Source of the DNA: Shinisaurus crocodilurus
Taxonomy: Eukaryota; Chordata; Lepidosauria; Squamata; Shinisauridae
Reading direction: 5' to 3'
Assembly (NCBI GenBank): GCA_021292165.1
Contig: CM037880.1
Span: 211,992,942 to 212,056,941 of the forward strand
Length of the DNA: 64,000 bases
This document shows, in pieces, positions 22,561 to 33,276 of this stretch; position 1 is the first letter of the stretch; each line of letters starts with the position of its first letter. Made by a program: the position numbers and the translations under genes. The notes under the pieces were generated by a model. The model was given only the letters and a program-made list of their open reading frames with translations. It made no database searches and was not told the origin of the DNA.

Positions 22561-24190
22561 GTAATGGGTTTGTTTTAAAAGCACGATGCAAACGCACTTC
22601 TTTGAATTAAGACACAATCAATTTTCTGTTGGAGAGAATATGCTATAGTTGGCTTAACTTTTTGCAGTTGTGGATGGTGATTAATCCTTTTCCCACCTGC
22701 ATGGGGAGTGGCTTTGGCACCATTTTCAAAAAAGAAAAGCGTGTTGCAAACCTTATGGGGGGAATTAAAAATCCACATGAATGAGAACTGAGTGGAGTCC
22801 AATATCCTGTCATGGATCAGTTTGGGAAAATCTGTGCAGGTTTAAATTTCTACATAATACATCTATTTCTTCAGGGGAACAATGTCAAATGGCACTCTTG
22901 AAGCAAAACAATCATTGCTATATTTGAGAAAATTTCCCCCAGTTATGCCTTTACATATTTTAAAATCTGTGTAGCTTTGTTTGGGTCTAGTATCTCTAAT
23001 CCTGAACCATATTTTTACTTAGATAAGAAGTTCTGTTGATTTCTCTGGAACCAATTTCACAGAATTCCAGCCTTTGATTCTCTAGAATGCATCTTATGGA
23101 GCAAGCAAGGCTGACATTCAACTCATTATGTGAGAAGCTGACCAGATTTGTTCTGTGTCACTTGTGAATCAGTTCTGGGGTTTAAATCCTGGTCAAACTC
23201 TGAGCATGCCTTCCATGGAGCTTCCCCGCTCCTTTTATTCCTACACACATTTCTCAGATATGAGTTCCATTGAAATCAATTTCCAAATAATGAGCTGAAC
23301 ATCAGGTGTGAGTTTTCTAGCATGCTTCAACCCTGCCTGCTATATAGTCTTCTGTTGTGTTGATCACTAAAGTCCCAGAGGATGTGGGGAAGTTGGGAAT
23401 AACAAATTTAAGAGGAATCATTATTTTGGGGGCTTCTGTGTTTCTAAGTCCTGTGGTTTTTAAGGTTTTTGTAGAACAGCATAGTATCCAGATGCACCCA
23501 CAACATATGTGCTGTGTGTGATGCTCTTTCATCTCCCAAGGGATGTTTGCTGTTGTGCAGTTGGCAATCTGTCAGCACAATTTACTAGTTTGTCGAGTAT
23601 GAAATGGATTTAAAGATTCAGGACATAACAAAGCCCGTAACACTCCTGCAAGCGGGGAAATAAAGGCAGCCAAATTAAATTGCATTGTGTTTGAAAATGC
23701 TGACTTGGGAGAGCTGACTTTCTTACTCTGTTTCTAATAGTTTCTACGTTTTACCCCCATGTTGAATGACAAAATGCAGAGCTTCCCCTCCCCTTAAAAA
23801 GCATCTTGTGGGGATTTTAAAATTTTCCTTTTTTGTTACACTAGAATACATGCCAGAATAACGCTGCAGCTCTAGATAATGAATAAAACATAATTCTCCC
23901 AAGCGTGACATTCTAAAAGCATTTCCAAATTATTCTTGGGGGGGGCAAACAATTCACGTCTATCAGAAGCGGTAACCCACGTTCCAACAGCACGGAAATG
24001 GTGACACAAGCCAAATGCATTCAGAATTCACGCTGAGTCTCCCCATCCATTGTTGCAAAGATGGGAATGAGAAACAAAACTATCACAAAGGGTATATCCA
24101 GATGTTAGGGGGTTTTGAGTTTCGGAAATGACTGAGAAGACAGTCATTTTGTGGGACCTTAAAGATGAATGCATTTCTTGCAACATGAAC
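22561..24190 (+). other. Intron sequence, no feature recognised
   Basis: Long unique-looking ZFAT intron stretch. No repeat family, exon or RNA gene was recognised. Confidence 0.45.
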
Positions 24191-24194
24191 TCTT

Positions 24195-24450
24195 GAAAGG
24201 TCGTAATTCAGTGGTAGAGTGCATGCTTTGCATGCAAAAGGTCCCAGGTTCACCTCTGCTAGGTCTGGGAAAGACCCAAATGCTTTTAGTCATGATGGTG
24301 ATATTCTTCCTCCAGTATCAGAGGCAGCATGTCTCTGAATACCAGTTGCTGGGGAACAACAGCGAGAGCAAGCCATTGTTCTCATGTCCTCCTTATGGGC
24401 TTCCTCTAGGCCTCTGGTTGGCCATTGTAGGAAACAGGATGCTGGCTTAG
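24195..24450 (+). repeat. tRNA-derived SINE fragment plus a second repeat
   Basis: TTCAGTGGTAGAGTGCATGC and GGTCCCAGGTTCACC show the A-box/B-box-like head of the tRNA-type SINE. From about 24310 it continues as the CAGAGGCAGCATGTCTCTGA, ATACCAGTTGCTGGGGAACA family that recurs at 42136 and 52425. A further part of the tRNA SINE resumes near 24675 after the 5S SINE. Confidence 0.6.
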
Positions 24451-24603
24451 ATTTCATAGATCATAGAGTTGGAAGGAGCCTATAAGGCTATCGAGTCCAA
24501 CCCCCTGCTCAATGCAGGAAACTAGAGGAGGGGTCTCCCATCCAAGTAATAACCAGACTTGACCCTGCTTAGCTTTCCATGCTCAGACAAGCTGAGCCAG
24601 CGT
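24451..24603 (-). mobile_element. 5S rRNA-derived SINE, copy 3
   Basis: Antisense copy from ATTTCATAGATCATAGAGTT to GCTGAGCCAGCGT. The 5S-like block reads GTCTCCCATCCAAGTAATAA and CCCTGCTTAGCTTTCC. It is inserted between two parts of another SINE. Confidence 0.85.
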
Positions 24604-24954
24604 AAGCCACAAGCCTGTATGCTTAGATGGGCCTTTGTTCTGATCCTGCAGAGCTCTGCTTACGGTCTTAATCCTGCCTGAAACCCTGGTAAGCCACTAC
24701 TAGCCTATCAGTGTAGACAGTACTGAACTAGATGAAACAGTGGTTTGACTTGTTCAGCGGCAAGCACCAACTTCATTAGATGCATGGTCAGCCAAGATGT
24801 TCAGCAGCAGGCAAGAAAGTAAGTAAGTATAAAGACAGGAGAAGCTACACATGCAACAGAATGGAGGGCTATGGATGGGAGTTCCCCATTCATCAAGTTT
24901 AACCATTATTGCCTAGAGAGGTATGAGGAATTCGTTTCAGTTTTTGATCAGGAT

Positions 24955-25350
24955 ATACCAAGTTTGCACCTGCCAGACCAAACACAGACTCAAATGCAAT
25001 CTGTGGTCAACGTCCATACATTTCCGAGCTTGCGATGTGATTTGCGGACCAAATAAATGTATTCGACAGCATGTAAACATTTGAAAAATGAGCATGAAAA
25101 GGGTGTACTTTTGAAAAACGTGTACCGACACGCCTTTATCAATGGGAGAAGAGTGCGTACATTTAAAAGATGCGCACAATTGATGTATATGTTTGAAAAA
25201 GTACACATGAAAATATGCACAAATTTTCATGCAGAAACAAACAAAAGGTTGCAATCTGATACAGACACGAGGCAGAACGAGCTTCAAGGTGGAATTTGGA
25301 GAACTTTGAGAAACTCAAGTTTTGTTTGTATGCACATCCCTATAAAAAAT
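24955..25350. repeat. Degenerate TGCACATTTTGAAAAA-motif element
   Basis: Recurring GTACATTTGAAAAA-, GTGTACTTTTGAAAAA- and GCACACATGAAAATATGCAC-like units on both strands, ending TTTGTATGCACATCCCT. A related copy lies at 35075-35406, ending GTTTGAGCATCCCT. No ends with a clear target duplication were found. Confidence 0.45.
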
Positions 25351-26797
25351 CTTGCATTCAGGGAGGGGAGATTCCCAGCGGTAGCCAGGAATGTACCTGT
25401 GTTGTAAACAGCCCACAGAGCTTCAGCTATTGGGAAGTATAGAAATGAAATAAATAAATGTTTGTAGAATGTGTGCTGGATTTAACTTTTATCTATATCA
25501 GGGGTCCTCAAAGTACGGCCCGCGGGACACATCCGGCCCGCCGTGTCTTTTAATCCGGCCCAGCGCCCGATCTAGAGGCTCCTCCTTGCGCAGTAAGGGG
25601 AGGAGGGGCAGCTGAGCCGCCGGCGGGGCGCGAGCCGCTCGCCCGCCCAGAGCCCTGCAGGGCGGGTGGCAGTCCTGTGGCCAGCGTCTTTCCCAGCTCT
25701 CGCCGAGCCCTGCGCTAGGCTGGGATGAGGGGGGGGGAGGAGGAAGAGCTGCCGCCGCCGCCGCCACCACCTCAGTGAAGGGATTCAAGGCGCCCAAGCG
25801 AGTGAGCAACTGACTGAGGGACCACAGCGACCCCTTCTCGTCCCCCTCCTCCTCCCTCCCATCCCTTTTCCCCCCACCACATTGCTGCTGCCTCCGCCGC
25901 CGTCGCCCTGGGGCCGGGAAATCGCGGCGCTTGGATGCCTGGAGCCCGCGGCAGAGACCCAGCCCCGAGCCAGCCATGGGGAGGAGAAGGGTATGTGTGT
26001 GGTCGTAGCGATTTAAATCGAGCTTAATTTCCTTCTCTCGAAAAAGCTCCTGGCTTGAGCAATCCCCCCTCTCAGTCCATTCAGAATGTAAATTCACTGA
26101 TTGAAATGTTAAACAGCAATCTGAGTTCGAGGGGAAAAAACATGTTCGTTTTTTTTTATTATTATCTGTGTTTGTGGTGGGTGAAGCGAGATCTCTCTTC
26201 CTTCCCCCTTCAGTTATAGATGTACCTTCTCAGGTTCCAAGTCTTCCCCTACCGCACTTTTCTCCACTCTCTCCTATTTGCACCAATTGTACCCCCATCC
26301 CAGTCTACACCTTTGTATTTTTAAACTAGGGGTAAAGTAAAGAGGCACTTATGGGAAATGTTGCTAAAGGCAGCCAAAGATCTTGGGCCACCCCTGTGAT
26401 GCAGGCCTGCAGAGAGAGGCAGCTGGAGAGGAGTCCTTTGGAGAAGGAGGGGAAGACTGATAATAAACATATGAATCGGGAAGGGAGGGGGAAATAAAAG
26501 AGAACTAAAAAGCGGTGTCAAGAATCCTGAAGAGGAAAAAAGCAAATCTCAGCAGAGCACAAGCGGTGAGTGAATGCCAGTTTCTGTGGGGCACAAAACT
26601 TGTTGTCTCCTCAGAAGCTGTCCTGTGAGAACTTTTGCTGTGTTTCAGTGAGGCAGCCCCTGGCTTTGAGAGTTAGGAATGGAGCCTCCATCTGCTGAGG
26701 CAGTATACCTCACAAAATCGGGGAGAAGTGTGATGCGTCTTTTTAATTATATAATCAGAATTTCTAGCTTCTATGAGTATGCCAATTTGGTTGGTTG

Positions 26798-27034
26798 ATT
26801 TATTTATTATATTTATGCCCCACCTTTTTTCCTGCAAGGAACCCAAGGTGGCTTACATAATCTTCCTCCTCTCCATTTTATCCTCACAATAACCCTGTGA
26901 GATAGGTTAAACTGAGAGTCAATGACTGGCCCAAAGTCAGCCAGTGAGCTTCAGGGCTGAGTAGGGACTAGAACCAGGATCTCCCGAGTCCCAGTCAAAC
27001 ACTCTATCTAACTAACCACTATGCCACACTGGCT
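26798..27034 (-). repeat. tRNA-derived SINE (GTGGTTAG type), antisense
   Basis: The antisense head is AGCCAGTGTGGCATAGTGGT with the B-box-like TGGTTCTAGTCCC. The body is ACTTTGGGCCAGTCATTGAC and CTCACAGGGTTATTGTGAGG. The tail TTTATTTATTATATTTATG lies at 26798. Other copies lie at 42433 and 53840. Confidence 0.8.
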
Positions 27035-27452
27035 GTCACTATGTTCTCTGGGTACCAGGTCTTCCTGACCTACCCCAGGGAATGGGTTTGTACTTTTAAG
27101 GCTGTGATCCTTTGTAAACTTACCTGGGGAGAAAGTCTCCTTGAATTCAGTGAAACTTACTTCCAGGTAGACATACATAAGATGAGGCTGTAAGGCTGCA
27201 ATCTCATGCACATTTATGCGGAACAAAGTTGTAGGATGTGGACCACCAGCTCTGTGGCTGGTAAATACTGCTCATTACTCATACTAAAAATATTGTATTG
27301 TTTTTTCCTGTTTTTTTGCACTACAAATAAGATATGTGCAGTGTGCAAATCAAGCCTTTCTTATACCTTTTTAAAATTTAATGTATTTCAATTTTAGACA
27401 GCAAATTAATTTATAATTAATTTATTATTAATTTATAGTAACTTTCCATTTT

Positions 27453-27496
27453 ATCAAGTAAAAAAAAAGGACCCGGGTCCTTTTTTTTTACTTGAT
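27453..27496. repeat. 44-bp perfect palindrome inside the hAT element
   Basis: ATCAAGT, nine A, GGACCC, then GGGTCC, nine T, ACTTGAT. There is no spacer and no mismatch. It lies about 70 bases from the element's right end. Confidence 0.9.
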
Positions 27497-27928
27497 CCAA
27501 TCGTTCATTTTTTTTTCAATCTATAGTCCGGCCCCCCAACAGTCTGAGGGACAATGAACTGGCCCCCTGATCTATATGAATATGAGTCTAGTGTCAAGAG
27601 AAACTAATTTTAGAACGTGAGCTTTAAAAGATAAAGGGACACATTATGATAGCAGAGATACAATAAATTGAGGCAGGGCATCCCAGCCATTTCTAAAATA
27701 TCAGCCAAAGATTCTAATCATTTGTTCTCTCTACCACCAAAAAGAAGGTACTGCAAAGCTCAAGCTTGTCCATGCAGCAAACCCATAATGTTCTTGCTTA
27801 AATTCTCTTGCGTTTAAACAGCAGATTAAGGATCTGGAGCAATAACTGTTGAGAAGGAGACAGCCTAAGGTCTGTATATACGGCAGTATCCAGTTGTGTC
27901 CGTGTGCCAGTGGGACTGACCCCTAGTG

Positions 27929-28064
27929 CAGGGCTCTCCAACCTGGGGTCCCCAGATGTTGCTGGCCTACAGCTCTCAGCATACCCAGCCAGCATGGCTA
28001 ATGGCAAGGGATTCTGGGAGCTGTAGTCCAGCAACATCTGGGGACCCAAGGTTGGAGAGCCCTG
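27929..28064. repeat. hAT-type foldback MITE with perfect 8-bp target duplication
   Basis: Sister of 16577-16712. It starts CAGGGCTCTCCAACCTGGGG and ends GGTTGGAGAGCCCTG. The flanks CCCTAGTG at 27921-27928 and 28065-28072 are identical. It differs from its sister by very few bases. Confidence 0.93.
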
Positions 28065-28072
28065 CCCTAGTG

Positions 28073-29231
28073 TAACGGTGGTTCTAAAACCAGCCAGAAA
28101 TGAGCGAAAACACTTGTTTCCGGAAAAGGGCAGGTCAGCAGAGATCACAGAAGGGAGCTCCTCTGACCTGTCCTCATCCGGAAACCAGCATTTCTGCTCG
28201 TTTCCAGGGTTAATTTTAGAATTGTTAAATCCCTGCTGGTCGCCCCCACTTGTGCAACACCGTCAGCAGGAGCATAGCGGTCTGGTTGGATACTGCTTGT
28301 AGTATTTTTCAGCAAGTTTTCCTATGGGCAGCTTTCATGCCACCCCAACTATAACTTAAACTCAAGGAACCTTAAGCAACCATATGGACACCGTGGGAAG
28401 CCACTGACAGACAACCATATAAAATAGGTGTATGTCCATGCCATCATTCCCATAGAGTTCCTCAGGGTGTTTTTGGTTTCCCGCTCTCTGGGGCTCGGCT
28501 TCCTTTGAGACCCCTGGTTATAAATGCAGTACAAAAATTAAACATGATTTCCAAGGTACAGTTAATACGTTAATACTTTTTTTTTTTTTGCCGCGGTGGG
28601 GAGGAAACAACTGGGTTTTCTCAGCTGGCATTTCAGGAATGTGAAATATTATAATATGATTTGACTGTGTACACTGGTGTCAAAAGTAGATAAGGTATGT
28701 CATTCAGTGACCTTTTTTCTCTCCATTGCCACAGTATTTAATGAATTGGATAGAAATTAATTTTCTTTAGCTGTGATGTCAATTAACTGGCTCACAGTTT
28801 TATCCTACTGGCTCGATTGCATACTTCCATTTGTTGCTCCTTAATTAAAGTCACAATGACAAAGGTGGCCATTTTAATTAACAGGGTGTTATTGTTACAG
28901 TAATTTTAATTTAAAAGAAATATAGAAAAGTCTTTCTTCTAATTGAGTTTTTATTAAGAGCGTGATATGGAATGAATATTTCATTTCAGATTTGGTAACT
29001 GATGATATCTTTGTCCTATCCCGTGCTGAAGGTACTTGGAGTGTCATGCACTGTTGCATATTAAGGCATTTAACAGAGAAGCAATTCCATTTTTGCATAA
29101 AGTAAGCAGCCTGCATTGTCTAAGGCATTTACAGATAATAGATGGTTCTTAGAAAATCCTTGACGGTTAATAAATGTCAACAAAAGGAGCCTAACTTTAA
29201 TTCAGTGTTACTAGACAAAATAGAGAAAATA
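28073..29231 (+). other. Intron sequence, no clear repeat
   Basis: Unique-looking AT-rich DNA. The part 28620-28920, with CCTTAATTAAAGTCACAATG and GGCCATTTTAATTAACAG, has the homeodomain-like AT motifs of conserved non-coding elements. That is impression only. Confidence 0.3.
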
Positions 29232-29458
29232 ATTCCATTCCAACTTACTAACCACCTTGTTGATGAAATCCCATCTTATGAGAGCTCGGTTTAGAGTGGG
29301 AGAACATATTGTACTTACTACTGAAACGCTGCTGAAATTGACATGGCAAATTCTCCAGCACGCTGTGGTACCTTCCTAGAGTGGCTTGCCACGCTGATGA
29401 CTACCACTCATAAGATGGGATTTAATCAACAAGGTGGTTAAGTAAGTTGGAATGGAAT
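29232..29458. repeat. Long inverted repeat, about 52-bp arms
   Basis: Arm 29232-29283 (ATTCCATTCCAACTTACTAA, CCACCTTGTTGATGAAATCC) is mirrored at 29407-29458 (GGGATTTAATCAACAAGGTG, AGTAAGTTGGAATGGAAT) with few mismatches. The spacer is about 123 bases. Confidence 0.85.
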
Positions 29459-30333
29459 GAAGACGTTCCACGGCCTGACCTGCAGCCACCAAATAATGTG
29501 GAGCCAGGGTGTGGAGACATAATGTGATGGCAGCCACCTACGTGGTAATCCATTCCAGGAGGAAAAGGATGGGTGGGCCCAGCGGGAGTAATATGTCCTC
29601 TAGGTCTCAGAGCCAGCCAATAGATGCATTATCAGTCCTTGGTGGAGGGCTACATGTTAGCAGAAGAATGGAGTAATTTCTGGTATCTGTCTTCAGGTTT
29701 GTGTCTGTTCTGTCGCATTTTTTGTGAAGGTCCAGCAAAACCAGTCCCATTTTCCAGGTTTATCACCTTCATTAGTGATCAGTCCCTCCTGCAAATGCAA
29801 GGTTGCCACTTTCTGGAAAGTCAGGGAAATGGAAATTGGTCAGGGAAATTGTGATCAGGATATATTCGTGTAATGGATTTTTTGAGATGCCGCTGCAAGA
29901 GGACAGTCTGCACTTGAGGCAGTTTGAGTAAAGAAGTGGCAGAATACAAGTGTAATGTAATGATACACACATATTCCATAATATGATTATATGATTTGAA
30001 GATGTTAAAATGAACCTGCATGTTATAGCATTATTTTACTATGGAGAAGCTGACTGGCTTCTTGCAACTGGGTAATTTGTGCGTTCAAACAAACTGGAAT
30101 CAGTTTCAGTTGATTTGAAGATGTAAATATTTTCACAGGGGTCAGCAAATGGCAGCTGGCTGGACTTAGTATCCAGCCATTATTGCTTCTAGCCAGCTGT
30201 AAAGTCCAGTCCTGCCACAGTTTGTCTCCCACCAAGTGTAGCTGCCAAAAATGAATATTGTAGCGCTTTGCAAAAGCTACTTTGCAGGCGCTAGAAAAAA
30301 AGGGGGTGGGGTTTTGGGGGGTGCTCAGGTGCC

Positions 30334-30472
30334 CATGGACTGCACTCACTTTTCCAAGTGCGGATAACCCAGAGGCACATGAGGGTCCTCCAAAAAAACC
30401 CGAGGATCATGTGGAAAAAGGTGTTTTGAAGGCTACCCCCTCAATTGCCCCCCTTTCCAGCAGGGTCCCTGG
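30334..30472 (+). repeat. Direct repeat, copy A
   Basis: CATGGACTGCACTCACTTTT to CCAGCAGGGTCCCTG. It recurs at 31111-31231 with high identity. This copy has about 18 extra bases (AGAGGCACATGAGGGTC region). Confidence 0.85.
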
Positions 30473-31110
30473 GGTTTTTTTTTTGCAGGTGATGACAAGT
30501 CCCAAGTGTCCCCTCGGTTTTGCCATTGACCCCAAGTTGCTAGCACCTCGGGGAGCAGCATAACTTGGGGGGATTCCTAGTGCCTTGGGTACGCAACTTT
30601 TACATTACTTTGACACATGTCAAACCGAGCCCTCTCCTGTCAGTGGGAATCCCCTCCAGTTTTGAAGGTTCCCCCAATGCTAGCAGTGGGGGGGCCACTT
30701 GCAAAGCTGGGGGGGGCAGTAGGGACACCTGATCTCCCCCAAAGAAACCAGGGGATCACGCTACAAAAAGGGGGGAAGAGCCCCTTTCCGCCAACTGCGA
30801 TCTCCTGGGGCTTTGGAAGGAGCTGACCGGTCCAGACTTGTCAGCTCCTTGCAAAGGGACAAAATACCTGTAGCCTGTGGTAGGCACTATACAGGGTGAG
30901 TGTTTGCTGGCTTTGGCCAGCAGGCACCGGTCCTGGCCAGGACCTAGCCCAGGGACCTCCTTGCGCTAACCCGCCCTGCCCAATTTGTGCAAATCGGGCA
31001 GGTCGAGTTAAAAAAAATATATTGAGGGCAAATTTGCTCACATTATCAGTACATTTTTTAAAAAGGGGGGGAGCAACCACGGGCAGCCCCTCCAAGGTAC
31101 CACAGGGGGT

Positions 31111-31231
31111 CATGGACTGCACTCACTTTTCCAAGTGCGGATAACCCTCCAAAAACCCCCGAGGATCATGTGGAAAAAGGTGTTTTGAGGGCTACCCCCT
31201 CAATTGCCCCCCTTTCCAGCAGGGTCCCTGA
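31111..31231 (+). repeat. Direct repeat, copy B
   Basis: Partner of 30334-30472, about 640 bases downstream. It shares GTGCGGATAACCC, GAGGATCATGTGGAAAAAGG and CCCCTCAATTGCCCCCC. Confidence 0.85.
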
Positions 31232-31516
31232 GGGGGGCATGTCATGGATGCCCCCATGGGGATTGCAAAAGCCGGCTTGACCGCCAGCTTTCGTGATCTC
31301 CCCCCCCCCCCAAAAAAAAGGTTTTTAAAAAGTCAAGCTGCAGTGAGCCTGAAATGGCTCGCGGCAGGGGAGCCTTTGCCAGCTGCCCCAAAGTGCCACT
31401 TGGGCAATTTGGGGGTGGCTGGCAATGATGGTCACCCACTAGCTGCTTGGCAAGGGTTGCCACTCTTCCCAAATGGCTCGCTTGTAGTCGAGGTTGACCC
31501 GTGATGGATCATGTCA

Positions 31517-31670
31517 TCCGGGTTCAGATGACACGGCAACCCATCATGGGTCAAACAGACCCTGCTACAAGCTATGGCTTGTCAGGGCAGCTTATAACCC
31601 CAAAATAAGCCACCCTGAAAAACCCATCCCAGGTTCGCACGACATGACAACCCACCATGGCGAACCCAGT
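31517..31670. repeat. Foldback element with GGTTCGCACGACATGAC-type ends
   Basis: GGGTTCAGATGACACGGCAA is mirrored by CAGGTTCGCACGACATGACA and a CCCACCATGGCGAACCC end. The interior reads GCTATGGCTTGTCAGG. It is the same family as 519-698 and 50676-50741. Confidence 0.5.
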
Positions 31671-32237
31671 CTCAGTGTTTAAAGAAGCTCATATTGAATC
31701 TCCTACCTTGACCAAAAAAAAAAAAAAAAAATGCCTTTCAGTAATTGTGTAGTTTTAAACCATTTAATAAAACCATTATTTAATGTAATGTAACCTATGC
31801 ATTCTTTTAACTTGGGCTTATTTTTGAATGGCGGTCAGGGACAGAAGTTGGTCAGGGAAAGTCAGGGAAATGGAACATGAAATTTTAGTGGCAATCCTGA
31901 AATGATTTTCCCCATCATGCTCTTAAAATAAGATCTCACAGGAAAGGAAGCTTGAGGCTTTGATTTGTCTTAGCACTCAGAACAAGAGAGCATTTCCTAC
32001 CATGCTCTGCCCTTTTTAGCATAAGATTTCACTGTAAGATTTGGAGCTTCCTCTGAATCAGGGCAAAGATTCAGATCTGGGGCACCAGAGCAGTTCAAAA
32101 GGTCCAATAAATTGCCATAGATTTTGAGAAAGGGAATAGGAAATAAATTTCTATTGAAAGGGAAAATGTGTAATGTTAACGGCAGCTTTGTCCCATTTCT
32201 AGTTTCTGTTAAAGACTTAACAAAATGGTCGAGCATA

Positions 32238-32269
<32 letters not shown>
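32238..32269 (+). repeat. (GT)n microsatellite
   Basis: GTGTGCGTGTGT... with one interruption, about 16 units. Confidence 0.95.
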
Positions 32270-32482
32270 ATGTTGGTGCCTGAGACAGAAAATCCAAATA
32301 TCCCTTCTGCATTGGCAGTTATAGAACGGACAATTTGCTGCCATTTAATGGTGCCTAGAATGTGTTAATGGTATAATAGTGGGCAGTTTGCCTAGATGAG
32401 AGGGGGAGCATGTGTAGGACTGGGAGGGGGAGCATGTGTAGGACTGGGAGGGGGAGGTAGGTTTAGGGTCCTCAGCACTTAA

Positions 32483-32765
32483 GAAACATCGGCCTGGTTC
32501 ACACATCACAACAACCCACGATTTTTGGGGTTGCTCCCACCCACAGTGGGAGCAGCCAAACAACCCAGGGATTCTCTGTCTCTGGATCGTTTAGCCTTGT
32601 GTCTGAACCCAGACCTCTGGCTTATCTCTCCCCTGACAAGCCACAGAAAGAACCCATGGCTTGCAGTGGGAGTAGCCGGGAAGCATGCATGTAACATGCT
32701 GCCTCGTTCATAACAGCCCACAGTTTTTTCAAAAGTGTGGGTTGTCGTGATGTGCAGACCAAGCC
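32483..32765. repeat. Foldback element, TTGTCGTGATGTGC-type ends
   Basis: CCTGGTTCACACATCACAAC AACCCACGATTTT at the left is mirrored by GTGTGGGTTGTCGTGATGTG at the right. The interior AACCCATGGCTTGCAGTGGG carries a second small hairpin. Confidence 0.55.
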
Positions 32766-32972
32766 ATGAAGTACACAGCTATTAAACTGATAAAGAAAAC
32801 TGTGGGTAACATGGCAGGCTTGCTTGCTTGCTTGCTTGCTTATTTATTTTATTTATTTATTTATTTTATGTCATAATTTAACACCACTGAGAGAATTCTG
32901 ACATCCTAGTAGGGACAGAACCTGTGCCAATTTCTTCTTGTTCTTTTCATTCTCCCCCGTCCCCTCCCCCAG

Positions 32973-33091
32973 GTGGTATCAAGTGCCCGGAGTGCAATTT
33001 CGTGTATGGTACAAAATGGGAATTCAACAGACACCTCAAAAACAAACATGGACTCAAACTGGTGGAGCTCGACGGGGAGACAAAGTGGGAG
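32973..33091 (+). CDS. ZFAT: ZFAT coding exon: last C2H2 finger
   Basis: This exon encodes GGIKCPECNFVYGTKWEFNRHLKNKH followed by GLKLVELDGETKWE, the sixth and last finger seen here. The acceptor is a C/T-rich tract ending CCCAG at 32968-32972 and the donor is TGGGAG/GTAAAT. It ends at a codon boundary. A recent copy of earlier ZFAT intron sequence lies only 185 bases downstream of the donor, and a (GCTT)n/(TTTA)n simple-repeat stretch lies about 100 bases upstream of the acceptor, so both flanks are repeat-derived. Confidence 0.88.
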
Positions 33092-33276
33092 GTAAATTCA
33101 AATGATGACAGCTGTCCCTGAACTTTTGTGCTTCTTTAGAGTGGTGTGGGAAAAGAGAAAATTGGAATACAATGTGAATAGTAGTGCATAAACTGCCTTG
33201 TGAGGTGAAAAATGGTACTGCCTCTATATTCTTGTACATGGTAAACTGTCTGGCAAAAAGATCCTTTATATATATA

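Larger units (their letters stand above)
25499..27569. mobile_element. 2-kb non-autonomous hAT element with CpG-rich insert
   Basis: CAGGGGTCCTCAAAGTACGG at the left and TGAACTGGCCCCCTG at the right form inverted ends. The flanking 8-mers ATCTATAT at 25491-25498 and 27570-27577 are identical. No transposase frame is present. From about 25555 to 25990 it holds GC-rich, CpG-rich DNA ending CAGCCATGGGGAGGAGAAGG followed by GTATGT, which looks like a 5'UTR with a start codon and splice donor. It may be captured host DNA. A tRNA-type SINE (26798-27034) is inserted later. Confidence 0.8.
29800..31895. other. Repeat-rich block with GTCAGGGAAA-type ends
   Basis: AAGGTTGCCACTTTCTGGAA with GTCAGGGAAATGG near 29802-29830 is mirrored by GTCAGGGAAATGGAACATGA and TTTTAGTGGCAATCCTG near 31855-31895. 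The interior is G/C-run-rich with an internal duplication (30334 and 31111) and another foldback at 31517. It may be one composite DNA transposon, but no target duplication was found. Confidence 0.4.

Noticed and set aside
24195..24260. tRNA gene
   Set aside because: The A-box and B-box are present, but no full cloverleaf is possible and the sequence continues as a SINE.
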